DNA of 64,000 nucleotides, from assembly GCF_040640215.1 (NCBI RefSeq), contig NZ_JBFABG010000004.1, positions 248,001 through 312,000 on the forward strand, read 5' to 3'. The DNA comes from Actinosynnema sp040640215. Its GTDB lineage: Bacteria > Actinomycetota > Actinomycetes > Mycobacteriales > Pseudonocardiaceae. Under the pieces are notes generated by a model that was not told the origin of the DNA, did not search any database, and worked only from the letters and a program-made list of their open reading frames with translations. Both the position numbers and the translations under genes were made by a program. This document shows positions 34,445-41,951 of this stretch, in pieces (within the stretch, counting starts at the first letter, position 1; each line of letters opens with the position of its first letter).

Positions 34445-35722
34445 TCAACGGTCGGGTTTGGGCTGGGGCAGGTTCGGCTGGAGCGGGGCGCTGCCGAGCA
34501 GCGTCGCCGGTGTCACCGCAGCCCGGCCGAACCGGGTGCGCGCCTGGTCCGCGGCCTGCTCGGCCTCCCGCCAGCCGCGTTCCGGCGCGTCGAACATCAA
34601 CTGCTCGCCGCCCTCGCCCTCGACCAGTTGCTCGATCCGCACGCCGATCAGCCGCACCGCGCCGGCGGGCACCTGCTCGTCCAGCAGCGCCGCCGCGGTC
34701 TTGTAGACCTCTTGGGTCACGTCAGTCGCCACCCGCAGCGTCTTGGAGCGGGTGATCGTGGTGAAGTCCGCGAACCTGACCTTGATCGACACCGTCCGGC
34801 CGCGCAGGCCGCGGTGCCGCAACGTGCCGGCGGACCGCTCGGAGAGCCGCAGCAGCTCCCGGCGCAACACCTCGCGGTCGAAGTGGTCGACCGCGAAGGT
34901 CTCCTCCGCGCCGATCGACTTCTCCCGGGTCGACGGCACGACCGGCCGGTCGTCCAGGCCCTGGGACAGGGCGTGCAGGTGTTCCGCGAGCGCCACCCCC
35001 AGCACCCGGCGCAGCCTCGGCAGCGGTGTCGCCGCCACGTCCGCCACGGTCTCCAGCCCGACCTGGTCCAACTGCTCGGCGGTGCGCTTGCCGACGCCCC
35101 ACAGCGCGGACACCGGCAGCGGGTGCAGGAACTCCAGCGCCGACGCCTTCGGCACGACCATCATGCCGTCCGGTTTGCACAGCCCGGAGGCCAGCTTCGC
35201 CAGGAACTTCGTCGACGCCACCCCGACCGAGCAGGTGATGCCGTGCGCCTCCGCCACCTGGGCGCGGACGGTCTCGGCCACCGCGCCCGGTGTCGCCCGC
35301 AACCGCCGCAGCGCGCCGCTGACGTCCAGGAATGCCTCGTCCAGGCTCAGCGGCTCGACCAGCGGCGTGATGTCGCGGAAGATCGCCATCACGCCTTGCG
35401 ACACCTCCTGGTACCGGGCGAAGTTGGGCGGCACGAACACCGCGTGGGGTGCGAGCCGGCGGGCGTGGGCCGTCGGCATCGCCGACCGCACGCCGTACTC
35501 GCGGGCCAGGTAGTTCGCCGCCGCCACGACACCCCGGTTCGCCGTGCCGCCGACGATCACCGGCTTGCCGGCCAGCTCCGGGTTGTCCCGGATCTCCACG
35601 GACGCGTAGAAGGCGTCCATGTCGACGTGCAGCATCGGGCAGCCGGTGTCGTCCGGCCACCGGCCGTCCCGTGCGCGGAAGCGGTCCACCAGGCCGACCG
35701 GCAGATTCGCACTGCGGCCCAT
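34445..35722 (-). CDS. dinB: DNA polymerase IV (Y family)
   Basis: Error-prone translesion polymerase. HVDMDAFYASVEIRDNPELAGKPVIVGG in part (DMDAFYASVE near residue 34, metal Asp), YGVRSAMPTAHARRL, PLSLDEAFLDVSG (SLDE catalytic acids), GVASTKFLAKLASGLCKPDG in part and LWGVGKRTAEQL are typical. ATG at 35722 (MGRSANLPVG) has a GGAGGGG site; a GTG two codons upstream is less likely. 425 residues; the end LQPNLPQPKPDR may be a short clamp-binding tail. A LexA-type box lies 20 bases upstream, so DNA damage induction is likely. Confidence 0.93.
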   Translation of the reverse strand: MGRSANLPVGLVDRFRARDGRWPDDTGCPMLHVDMDAFYASVEIRDNPELAGKPVIVGGTANRGVVAAANYLAREYGVRSAMPTAHARRLAPHAVFVPPNFARYQEVSQGVMAIFRDITPLVEPLSLDEAFLDVSGALRRLRATPGAVAETVRAQVAEAHGITCSVGVASTKFLAKLASGLCKPDGMMVVPKASALEFLHPLPVSALWGVGKRTAEQLDQVGLETVADVAATPLPRLRRVLGVALAEHLHALSQGLDDRPVVPSTREKSIGAEETFAVDHFDREVLRRELLRLSERSAGTLRHRGLRGRTVSIKVRFADFTTITRSKTLRVATDVTQEVYKTAAALLDEQVPAGAVRLIGVRIEQLVEGEGGEQLMFDAPERGWREAEQAADQARTRFGRAAVTPATLLGSAPLQPNLPQPKPDR

Positions 35723-35742
35723 GTCCACCCCTCCGACAAGCC

Positions 35743-35756
35743 CGAACGCGTGTTCG
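35743..35756 (-). promoter_or_regulatory. LexA (SOS) box upstream of dinB
   Basis: CGAAC-N4-GTTCG (minus strand CGAACACGCGTTCG) matches the Gram-positive/actinobacterial LexA operator GAACNNNNGTTC. It ends 20 bases before the dinB ATG, where repressor would block transcription. Confidence 0.85.
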
Positions 35757-35761
35757 ACAGT

Positions 35762-36862
35762 CTAGTCCAACCGGTAGGCCCGGCCGGCGTTCTCCGACCC
35801 GATCAGGTGAGCGATGCGCACCGCGTCCGATTCCCCGAACGCCTGCCGGCGCATCCCCGCCAGCAGGAAGTCCGACAGCGCGCGCCGGAAGAACAGCGCG
35901 CCCAGGTGGTACAGCTCGGCCAGGCCGAACGCGTCGGTCGAGAACAGGAACTTCCCGAACGGCACGATCTCCAGCGCCTCGGCCAGCACCCGGCTCGCCT
36001 GGTGCCCCACGCCGTGCGTGGCCAGCCCGAGGTCGGCGAACACGTGCGGGAACACCTGCGCGAGGTACCCGGCCGACCGGTGGAACGGGTAGTTGTGCAG
36101 CAGCATGATCGGCACCCCGAGGTACTCGGTCGCCCGCAGCAGGTCCGTCAGCAGCGACGGGTCCGCCCGGTGCAGCGCGAGGTCCCGGTCGCCGTAGCCG
36201 ACGTGGAACTGGACGGGCAGCCCGCGGTCCAACGCCTCCCACACCAGGAACCGCGAGAGCACCTCGTCGGCGCAGCGCCCGCCACCGGCCGCCAACCACC
36301 GCTCGCACGCCGCCACGACCTCGGCGTCCGACGGCCGCTCCCCGGACAACGCCAAGCCCACGCGGTAGGCCGCGATCGACTTCGCCGCCACGGCCGGTGC
36401 GATCTCCAGCGCCCGACGCACCCCGTCCGGGAATCCCGTGGCACCGTCGATGATCACCTCTTCGGCCAGGCGTTCCAAGCGAAGCACCGCGAGTTCACGA
36501 GATCCGGTGAAAACCGAAGGTCCGTGCAACCTCTCCGGCCACAGCCCGCCGTCCACCAGGAAGGTCGTGATCCCCGAAGCCACGAGGAACGCTCGATTCA
36601 CCTCCGCGGCTCCCAGCGACCGCCGACGCGCCACGTACTCGTCCGGCGGAGCGTGCGCCGGGAGGTCCAGCAGGGGCGCGCACCAGCGGCGCACCGCGAA
36701 CCCGACGGACGAGTCGAACAGCGACGTCCCCCACGGGCTCACCGCGTCCGCCTCGGTCAGCATCTCCTCGAACCCGGTGCGGTCGAGGTCCTCGCGCAAC
36801 ACCCCGTGGCAGTGGTGGTCCACCAGGTTCAACTCGGCCACGTAGGGCAGCAACGGTTCCAC
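35762..36862 (-). CDS. amidohydrolase (FluG N-terminal type)
   Basis: Metal-dependent hydrolase of the amidohydrolase-2 family. LVDHHCHGVL (near residue 13) gives the first metal His pair; QFHVGYGDRDL and the LLHNYPFHRSAGYLAQVFPHVFADLG segment (His and conserved run) and FSTDAFGLAELYHLGALFF (catalytic Asp) follow. Together with the divergent glutamine-synthetase-like gene it corresponds to the two halves of FluG-type proteins, where an amidohydrolase domain is fused to a GS domain. 366 residues, GTG start, probably leaderless (TAGTGT 7 bases upstream). Substrate unknown; a gamma-glutamyl compound is a reasonable guess. Confidence 0.85.
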   Translation of the reverse strand: MEPLLPYVAELNLVDHHCHGVLREDLDRTGFEEMLTEADAVSPWGTSLFDSSVGFAVRRWCAPLLDLPAHAPPDEYVARRRSLGAAEVNRAFLVASGITTFLVDGGLWPERLHGPSVFTGSRELAVLRLERLAEEVIIDGATGFPDGVRRALEIAPAVAAKSIAAYRVGLALSGERPSDAEVVAACERWLAAGGGRCADEVLSRFLVWEALDRGLPVQFHVGYGDRDLALHRADPSLLTDLLRATEYLGVPIMLLHNYPFHRSAGYLAQVFPHVFADLGLATHGVGHQASRVLAEALEIVPFGKFLFSTDAFGLAELYHLGALFFRRALSDFLLAGMRRQAFGESDAVRIAHLIGSENAGRAYRLD

Positions 36863-36869
36863 TTGTTGA

Positions 36870-36875
36870 ACACTA
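36870..36875 (-). promoter_or_regulatory. leaderless-type -10 of the amidohydrolase gene
   Basis: TAGTGT on the minus strand, 7 bases before the GTG start and with no ribosome site between. Confidence 0.6.
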
Positions 36876-36900
36876 GTGACCTGGTGTAACCACGCACCTC

Positions 36901-38217
36901 ATGGACACCGCGGAACGGGACCACCGCCAAGCACAGGCCACCGCGTTGCTGGACGGTCTGGCCGATCGCGACGTCGTAGCCGTCGCGATCACCTGGATCG
37001 ACCACAGCGGCATCGCCCGCGTGAAGTCGATCCCGCTCGACAAACTCCCCCGCGTCGCCGCGCACGGCGTCGGCGCTTCCCCCGTGTTCGACGCCTTCCT
37101 GCTCGACGACACCATCGTCGCCGGACGCCACTCGGGCAGTCCGGTCGGCGACCTCCGGCTGCACCCCGACCTGGCCCGGCTCACCGTCCTGGCCGGTCAG
37201 CCGGGGTGGGCGTGGGCACCGGCGGACCGCTACGACCAGCGGGGCGAGCCGCACCCGCAGGACGAGCGCGGCCTGGCCCGCACCATGGCCGACCGGCTGG
37301 CGGTGCACGGCTACGAGGTGCGCGCCGGGTTCGAGGTGGAGTGGGTGGTCGGCCAGGGCGGCACGGACGACTTCCGCCCCGCCACCACCGGTCCCGCGTA
37401 CGGCCACATCCGCCAGGTCGAGCTCTCGGACTACTGCGCCGACCTGATCGCCGCGCTGGTCGAGCAGGACGTGGACGTCCTCCAGTTCCACCCGGAGTAC
37501 GCGGCGGGCCAGTTCGAGGTGTCGACCGCGCCCGAGGACCCGGTGCACGCGGCGGACACCGCCGTGCTGGTCCGCGAGACGATCCGGGCGATCACCATCC
37601 GGCACGGGCTGCGCGCGTCGTTCTCGCCGAAGGTCGTGGCGGACGGCGTGGGCAACGGCGGCCACCTGCACGTCAGCCTGTGGCGGGACGGGAAGAGCCT
37701 GTTCGAAGGACACCTGCACCCGGATGCCGAGGCGTTCGCGGCGGGCGTGCTGCGGCACCTGCCCGGCCTGTGCGCGATCGGCTGCCCGTCCGTGGCGAGC
37801 TACCTGCGGCTGATCCCGTCGCACTGGGCGGGCGCGTACGCGGCGTGGGGCGTGGAGAACCGGGAAACCGCGCTGCGCCTCGTGGAGGGCCGCGACCTGG
37901 AGGTCAAGTGCTTCGACCTGTCCGCGAACCCCTACCTGGTGGTGGCGGCCACGCTCGCCGCCGGGCTGGCGGGGATCGTGGACGGGGCGCGCCTACCGGA
38001 TCAGATCACGGTGAACCCCGTACAGGTCGACAACGCGCAACGGCTCCCCCAGTCGTTGGAAGACGCCGTCAGGGCGTTCGAGGACGATGAAGTGCTCACG
38101 GAGGCGTTCGGCGTCGAATTCGCGGCCACGATCGCGGACGTGCGTCGCGGCGAGATCGCCCGGTTCGCGGGCGCGACGGCGGAAGAGATCACAGACGCCA
38201 CCCGGTGGCGGCATTAG
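36901..38217 (+). CDS. glutamine-synthetase-like enzyme (type III/FluG C-terminal type)
   Basis: ATP-dependent gamma-glutamyl ligase of the GlnA-like group rather than true GlnA. The beta-grasp part ITWIDHSGIARVKSIPLDKL (near residues 34-53) is followed by the catalytic core with GFEVEWVV, HPEYAAGQFEVS (metal Glu), NGGHLHVSLWRDGKSLF (His and substrate loop), VASYLRLIPSHWAGAY, WGVENRETALR (Arg) and LEVKCFDLSANPYLVVAA. 438 residues. Divergent from the amidohydrolase across only 38 bases, so the two are likely co-regulated and act on the same gamma-glutamyl intermediate. Its stop overlaps that of the sigma factor gene tail to tail. Confidence 0.9.
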   Translation: MDTAERDHRQAQATALLDGLADRDVVAVAITWIDHSGIARVKSIPLDKLPRVAAHGVGASPVFDAFLLDDTIVAGRHSGSPVGDLRLHPDLARLTVLAGQPGWAWAPADRYDQRGEPHPQDERGLARTMADRLAVHGYEVRAGFEVEWVVGQGGTDDFRPATTGPAYGHIRQVELSDYCADLIAALVEQDVDVLQFHPEYAAGQFEVSTAPEDPVHAADTAVLVRETIRAITIRHGLRASFSPKVVADGVGNGGHLHVSLWRDGKSLFEGHLHPDAEAFAAGVLRHLPGLCAIGCPSVASYLRLIPSHWAGAYAAWGVENRETALRLVEGRDLEVKCFDLSANPYLVVAATLAAGLAGIVDGARLPDQITVNPVQVDNAQRLPQSLEDAVRAFEDDEVLTEAFGVEFAATIADVRRGEIARFAGATAEEITDATRWRH

Positions 38218-38873
38218 CCGCTCAACACGCGGCGAGGCGTCCCGACCTCCTTGCGCAAGCGGGACAACGCCCGGTGCTGCGCCACCCGCACGGCACCGGG
38301 CGAGGAACCCACCACAGCGGCCGTCTGCTCGGCGGTCATCCCCACCACCACGCGCAAGAGCAGGATCTCCTGTTGCTTGTCGGGCAGGACCTTCAACAAC
38401 GCGGCCACGTGGCGGGACAGTTCGGCCCGCAGCGCGCTCTGCTCCGGGCCGTCCTCGTCAGAGGGCGCATCGGGCACCTCGGACACCGGTTCGGCACGGT
38501 TGCGCAGCGCCGACCGGTGCGCGTCGGCCACCTTGTGCGCGGCGATGCCGTACACGAAGGCCAAGAACGGCCGCCCGTGGTCCTTATACGAGGGCAACGC
38601 CGTCAGGACGGCCAGGCAGACCTCCTGCGCCACATCGTCCGCCGAGGTGTACGAGCGTTCCTGGCGGCCCACCCGCGCACGGCAGTAGCGCACCACGAGC
38701 GGGCGGATCGTGGCCAGCAGCGACGCGATGGCGAGCCGGTCGCCGCCGACGGCCCGGCGCACCTCGTCGTCCAGCGCTTCCGGTCTCGGAGGTTCCGGTT
38801 CGGGCGGCTCCCCCGCCGACAGCGACTCCTCGGCGGCGCGGGACCCCGGAGCGGGTAAGTGCGGATCTCCCAT
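38214..38873 (-). CDS. ECF sigma factor, ShbA/SigD-like
   Basis: Extracytoplasmic-function sigma factor of 219 residues. A Pro/Glu-rich N-terminus (1-35) precedes region 2 (GDRLAIASLLATIRPLVVRY, then TSADDVAQEVCLAVLTALPSYKDHGRPFLAFVYGIAAHKVADAHR in parts) and region 4 (LPDKQQEILLLRVVVGMTAEQTAA, then SPGAVRVAQHRALSRLR). The SYTSADDVAQEVC and DHGRPFLAFVYGIAAHKVAD pattern is that of mycobacterial SigD and Streptomyces ShbA, which drives transcription of the principal sigma factor. ATG with AGGAG. No anti-sigma gene is adjacent. Confidence 0.88.
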   Translation of the reverse strand: MGDPHLPAPGSRAAEESLSAGEPPEPEPPRPEALDDEVRRAVGGDRLAIASLLATIRPLVVRYCRARVGRQERSYTSADDVAQEVCLAVLTALPSYKDHGRPFLAFVYGIAAHKVADAHRSALRNRAEPVSEVPDAPSDEDGPEQSALRAELSRHVAALLKVLPDKQQEILLLRVVVGMTAEQTAAVVGSSPGAVRVAQHRALSRLRKEVGTPRRVLSG

Positions 38874-38925
38874 GCGGGACTCCTGGTGGGTCGACGGCGG
38901 TTCGCCGACCCGTTCTACCGCAATC

Positions 38926-39648
38926 TCACCCCGCGCGGCGGGCCAGCACGTGCAACCGCGCCGCGACGTCGCGCAACGGCGACCGGGTCGAGGCGGCGAG
39001 CTCCAGCTCCGCGAGCGCCTCGGCCGCGCCGGGGTTGGACTCCAGCACCGAGCCCGGTACCAGGTCCGACACCACGCCGTGGCCCTGGAGCACCTCCAGC
39101 TCCAACCCCGCGCCGAGCACCAGCGCCTCCAGACCGGCCACGTCGAACCGGCGCTGCAACGGCTCGCGGGCCCCGGCGAGCCGCCCCGACTCGTCGTCCA
39201 GCAGCCGTCGCGCGTCCACCAGCCGGCCGGCGATCGCCCGGTGCAGCACGGCCGCGTACCGGTTCGCGACCAGCACGGACACCGCGCCGCCCGGTGCGGC
39301 GGCCTTGGCCAGCGCGTTCAGCGCCACGGCCGCGTCGTCCACGACCTCCAGCAGCCCGTGCCCCAGCACGAGGTCGGCGGACGAGTCGGCCTCCAACGCG
39401 TCCGTGTCGCCTTGCACGGCCGTGATGCGATCGGTCACACCAGCCTCCGTAGCGCGCCTGTACAGCGTGGCGAGCGCGTTGGGGCTGGGCTCGACCACGG
39501 TCACCACACAGCCGGCCACAGCGAGTGGAACAGCCCACACACCGCTACCGCCGCCCACGTCCAACACCCTGGGCGGTTCCCCTCCCCGGCGCTTCCGCGC
39601 GGCGGCCAGCTCGGTGTCGAGCACCTTGTGTACGGCGTCCGGTCGCAT
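38926..39648 (-). CDS. SAM-dependent methyltransferase
   Basis: Class I methyltransferase of 240 residues. Motif I is VLDVGGGSGVWAVPLA (near residues 27-42), then VTVVEPSPNALATLYRRA (acidic ribose-binding residue), a DTDALEADSSADLVLGHGLLEVVDD stretch (motif IV region) and AAPGGAVSVLVANRYA. The ATG at 39648 is chosen because the open frame above it overlaps the divergent ParA gene. Probably leaderless (TAGGCT 8 bases upstream). Similar genes sit beside this ParA-type gene in related actinobacteria. Substrate unknown. Confidence 0.85.
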   Translation of the reverse strand: MRPDAVHKVLDTELAAARKRRGGEPPRVLDVGGGSGVWAVPLAVAGCVVTVVEPSPNALATLYRRATEAGVTDRITAVQGDTDALEADSSADLVLGHGLLEVVDDAAVALNALAKAAAPGGAVSVLVANRYAAVLHRAIAGRLVDARRLLDDESGRLAGAREPLQRRFDVAGLEALVLGAGLELEVLQGHGVVSDLVPGSVLESNPGAAEALAELELAASTRSPLRDVAARLHVLARRAG

Positions 39649-39656
39649 GGCACTAG

Positions 39657-39662
39657 AGCCTA
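39657..39662 (-). promoter_or_regulatory. leaderless-type -10 of the methyltransferase gene
   Basis: TAGGCT on the minus strand, 8 bases before the ATG. It faces the identical hexamer of the divergent ParA gene 8 bases away. Confidence 0.65.
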
Positions 39663-39669
39663 GAGACCG

Positions 39670-39675
39670 TAGGCT
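39670..39675 (+). promoter_or_regulatory. leaderless-type -10 of the ParA-like gene
   Basis: TAGGCT, 7 bases before the GTG at 39683, with no ribosome site. This supports the GTG over the ATG at 39647. Confidence 0.65.
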
Positions 39676-39682
39676 GCACTTC

Positions 39683-40528
39683 GTGCATACGGTGGCGGTG
39701 CTCAGCCTTAAGGGTGGCGTGGGAAAGACGACGGTCGCGTTGGGTCTCGCGTCGGCGGCGTTGCGGCGCGGGGTGCGGACGCTGGTCATCGACCTCGATC
39801 CACAGTGCAACGCCACCTCCACGCTGGAACCCGACGACACCGAGGCGAGCATCTACGACGTCCTCCAGGACCCCACGGGCGACACGGTGCGGGCGGCCAT
39901 CGCCCCCAGTTCGTGGGGCGATGGCGTGGACGTGCTGGCCGGGTCGGAGGACGCCGAGCTGCTCAACCACCCCGACCCGGGCGAGTCACGGCTCGGGCGG
40001 CTGCGCGAGGCGTTGCGGGTGCTCGCCGCCGAGGGCGACAGCGAGGAGCCCTACCAGCTCGTCCTGCTGGACTGCCCGCCGTCGCTGGGGCAGTTGACCA
40101 GGTCGGCGCTGGTGGCGTCGGACCGGGCGCTGCTGGTGACCGAGCCGACCATGTTCGCGGTGGCGGGCGTGCAGCGGGCGTTCGAAGCGGTGCAGTCCGA
40201 GCGTGAGCACAACGCCGACCTCCAGCCGTTAGGCGTGGTGGTGAACCGCGTGCGGCCACGGTCGCACGAGCACCAGTTCCGGATCGAGGAGCTGCGCGAC
40301 ATCTTCGGGCCGCTGGTGATGCCCGTGGCGCTGCCGGACCGGTTGGCGGTGCAGCAGGCGCAAGGTGCCTGCATGCCGATCCACGAGTGGGGCACGCCCG
40401 GCGCGCGTGAGGTGGCGCTGGCGTTCAACCTGGTGTTGGCGCGGATACTGCGGATCAGCCGCAGCAGACGCCGTCCGGTGCACGACGACTTCGACGACGA
40501 AGAGATCCAGGAAGCAGTGGACGCGTGA
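39683..40528 (+). CDS. orphan ParA/Soj-type ATPase
   Basis: Deviant Walker ATPase of 281 residues. VHTVAVLSLKGGVGKTT carries the ParA signature lysine (residues 1-17), DLDPQCNATSTL follows, then LVLLDCPPSLGQLTRSALVASD and VVVNRVRPRSHEHQF. A neighbouring parB or parS is absent, so this is not the chromosome partition ParA; it may position another protein or complex. The GTG at 39683 is preferred because homology begins there and TAGGCT lies 7 bases upstream; an ATG at 39647 is the alternative. Its end overlaps lysE. Confidence 0.85.
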   Translation: MHTVAVLSLKGGVGKTTVALGLASAALRRGVRTLVIDLDPQCNATSTLEPDDTEASIYDVLQDPTGDTVRAAIAPSSWGDGVDVLAGSEDAELLNHPDPGESRLGRLREALRVLAAEGDSEEPYQLVLLDCPPSLGQLTRSALVASDRALLVTEPTMFAVAGVQRAFEAVQSEREHNADLQPLGVVVNRVRPRSHEHQFRIEELRDIFGPLVMPVALPDRLAVQQAQGACMPIHEWGTPGAREVALAFNLVLARILRISRSRRRPVHDDFDDEEIQEAVDA

Positions 40529-41160
40529 GCACCACCGCGCTGGTGACATTCACCGTCGCCGCGCTGCTGTTGACCATCACGCCTGGTCTGGACACCATGA
40601 TGCTGTTGCGCATGGTGCTCGGCGGTGGGCGCAAGGCCGGCCTCGTGGGCGGTTTCGGCACGACCCTCGGCTGTCTCGCGTGGGGTGCGGCGAGCATCGC
40701 GGGACTGACGGCGCTGTTGGTGGCATCCCGGTTCGCCTACGACGTCGTGCGGTACGCGGGCGCGGCCTACCTGCTGTGGTTGGGCGGGTCGGCGTTGTGG
40801 AAGTCGTGGCGCGGCGTGCGTGCGGACAGGCCCGTGGACGCACTCCGGATCACGCCCGTGCAGGCGTTGCGAGTGGGGTTCACCACTAACCTGCTCAACC
40901 CCAAGATCGGCGTCTTCTACCTGAGCCTGCTGCCCCAGTTCCTGCCCACTACGGGCGAGTCGACCGGGTGGGCGGCATTGCTCGTGGGCATCCACGTGGG
41001 CATCGGACAGGTGTGGCAGATCATCGTGGTGTGGCTCGCGGGGCGTGCCGCCGTCGTATTGACGACACCGCGCGTCAGGGAGTGGACGGAGCGTCTTACC
41101 GCGTCCGTACTCGTCGCGTTCGGGCTGAAGATGGCGTTCGACAGCAGTGCCCGAGGGTGA
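40525..41160 (+). CDS. LysE/RhtB-family amino-acid exporter
   Basis: Six-helix membrane exporter of 211 residues. The N-terminal helix with LLLTITPGLDTMMLLRMVLGGGRKAGLVGGFGTTLGC in parts (TPGLDTMM near 17-24, GRKAGLVGGFG near 33-43) is the family signature, and NLLNPKIGVFYLSLLPQF is the conserved central loop. The GTG overlaps the ParA stop (GTGA) and its end overlaps nei2 by 14 bases, making a tight three-gene unit. Substrate (a basic or neutral amino acid) cannot be told. Confidence 0.9.
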   Translation: MSTTALVTFTVAALLLTITPGLDTMMLLRMVLGGGRKAGLVGGFGTTLGCLAWGAASIAGLTALLVASRFAYDVVRYAGAAYLLWLGGSALWKSWRGVRADRPVDALRITPVQALRVGFTTNLLNPKIGVFYLSLLPQFLPTTGESTGWAALLVGIHVGIGQVWQIIVVWLAGRAAVVLTTPRVREWTERLTASVLVAFGLKMAFDSSARG

Positions 41161-41941
41161 CACGGTCTTCCTGACCGGGCGGCGACTGGATGACGCGCTG
41201 GCCGGGCGGACGTTGCTGCGCACGGACTTCCGACACCCCAGGCTGGCCACGGTCGACCTGGCCGGGCGGGACGTCCTCGAAGTCGCCACGGCCGGCAAGC
41301 ACATCCTGACCCGGTTCTCCGGGGACCTCACGCTGCGCAGCCACCTGCGGATGGACGGCTCGTGGCACCTCTACCGGCCGGGTGACAAGTGGCGGCGGCC
41401 CGGACACCAGGTGCGGGTGGTGCTGGAGGTGCCCGACCGGCTGGCCGTCGGGTTCGCGCTGCACGATCTGGAGCTGGTGCCGACCGGCGAAGAGTCGCGG
41501 CTGGTCGGGCACCTGGGACCGGACCTGCTCGGGCCGTGGACGGCGGCCGACGAAGCGGAGGCCGTGGCGCGGCTCACCGCCGACCCGGCGCGTGAAATTG
41601 GTCTCGCACTGCTGGACCAGCGGGTGATGGCCGGCGTGGGCAACGTCTACAAGTCCGAGGTGTGCTTCCTGCTGGGCGTGTCCCCGTGGACCCCGGTGTC
41701 CGATGTGGACAGTGCGCGCGCGGTGGCCCTGTCGCGGAAGTTGTTGCTGGCCAACTCCCTGCGACCGGTGCGGAACACCACCGGACTGCCCGGACGCGGA
41801 CGCGAGTCGTGGGTCTACGAGCGGTCGGGGCGGCCGTGCCTGCGGTGCGGGACGCGAATCAGGATGGCCGGACAGGGTCCGGGGGTGCAGGAGCGGAGCT
41901 CCTACTGGTGCCCGCGCTGCCAGCCAGGGCCGATCGCTTAG
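41147..41941 (+). CDS. nei2: endonuclease VIII-like DNA glycosylase Nei2
   Basis: Base-excision repair glycosylase/lyase removing oxidised bases. After removal of Met the N-terminal Pro-Glu-Gly-Asp (PEGDTVFLTGRRL) is the catalytic start. The H2TH part LLDQRVMAGVGNVYKSE (near residue 152) and a zinc finger with CLRCG ... YWCPRCQ (two CxxC pairs, near 230-258) are present. 264 residues, GTG start. No promoter of its own is visible. Confidence 0.93.
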   Translation: MPEGDTVFLTGRRLDDALAGRTLLRTDFRHPRLATVDLAGRDVLEVATAGKHILTRFSGDLTLRSHLRMDGSWHLYRPGDKWRRPGHQVRVVLEVPDRLAVGFALHDLELVPTGEESRLVGHLGPDLLGPWTAADEAEAVARLTADPAREIGLALLDQRVMAGVGNVYKSEVCFLLGVSPWTPVSDVDSARAVALSRKLLLANSLRPVRNTTGLPGRGRESWVYERSGRPCLRCGTRIRMAGQGPGVQERSSYWCPRCQPGPIA

Positions 41942-41944
41942 GGT
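41939..41944 (+). promoter_or_regulatory. leaderless-type -10 of pyrD
   Basis: TAGGGT, overlapping the nei2 stop codon, followed by 7 bases and the pyrD GTG with no ribosome site. Confidence 0.65.
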
Positions 41945-41951
41945 TACCGCC

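Noticed and set aside
39683..40528. Chromosome partition locus (parAB/oriC)
   Set aside because: No parB, parS, dnaA or dnaN is present in the window.
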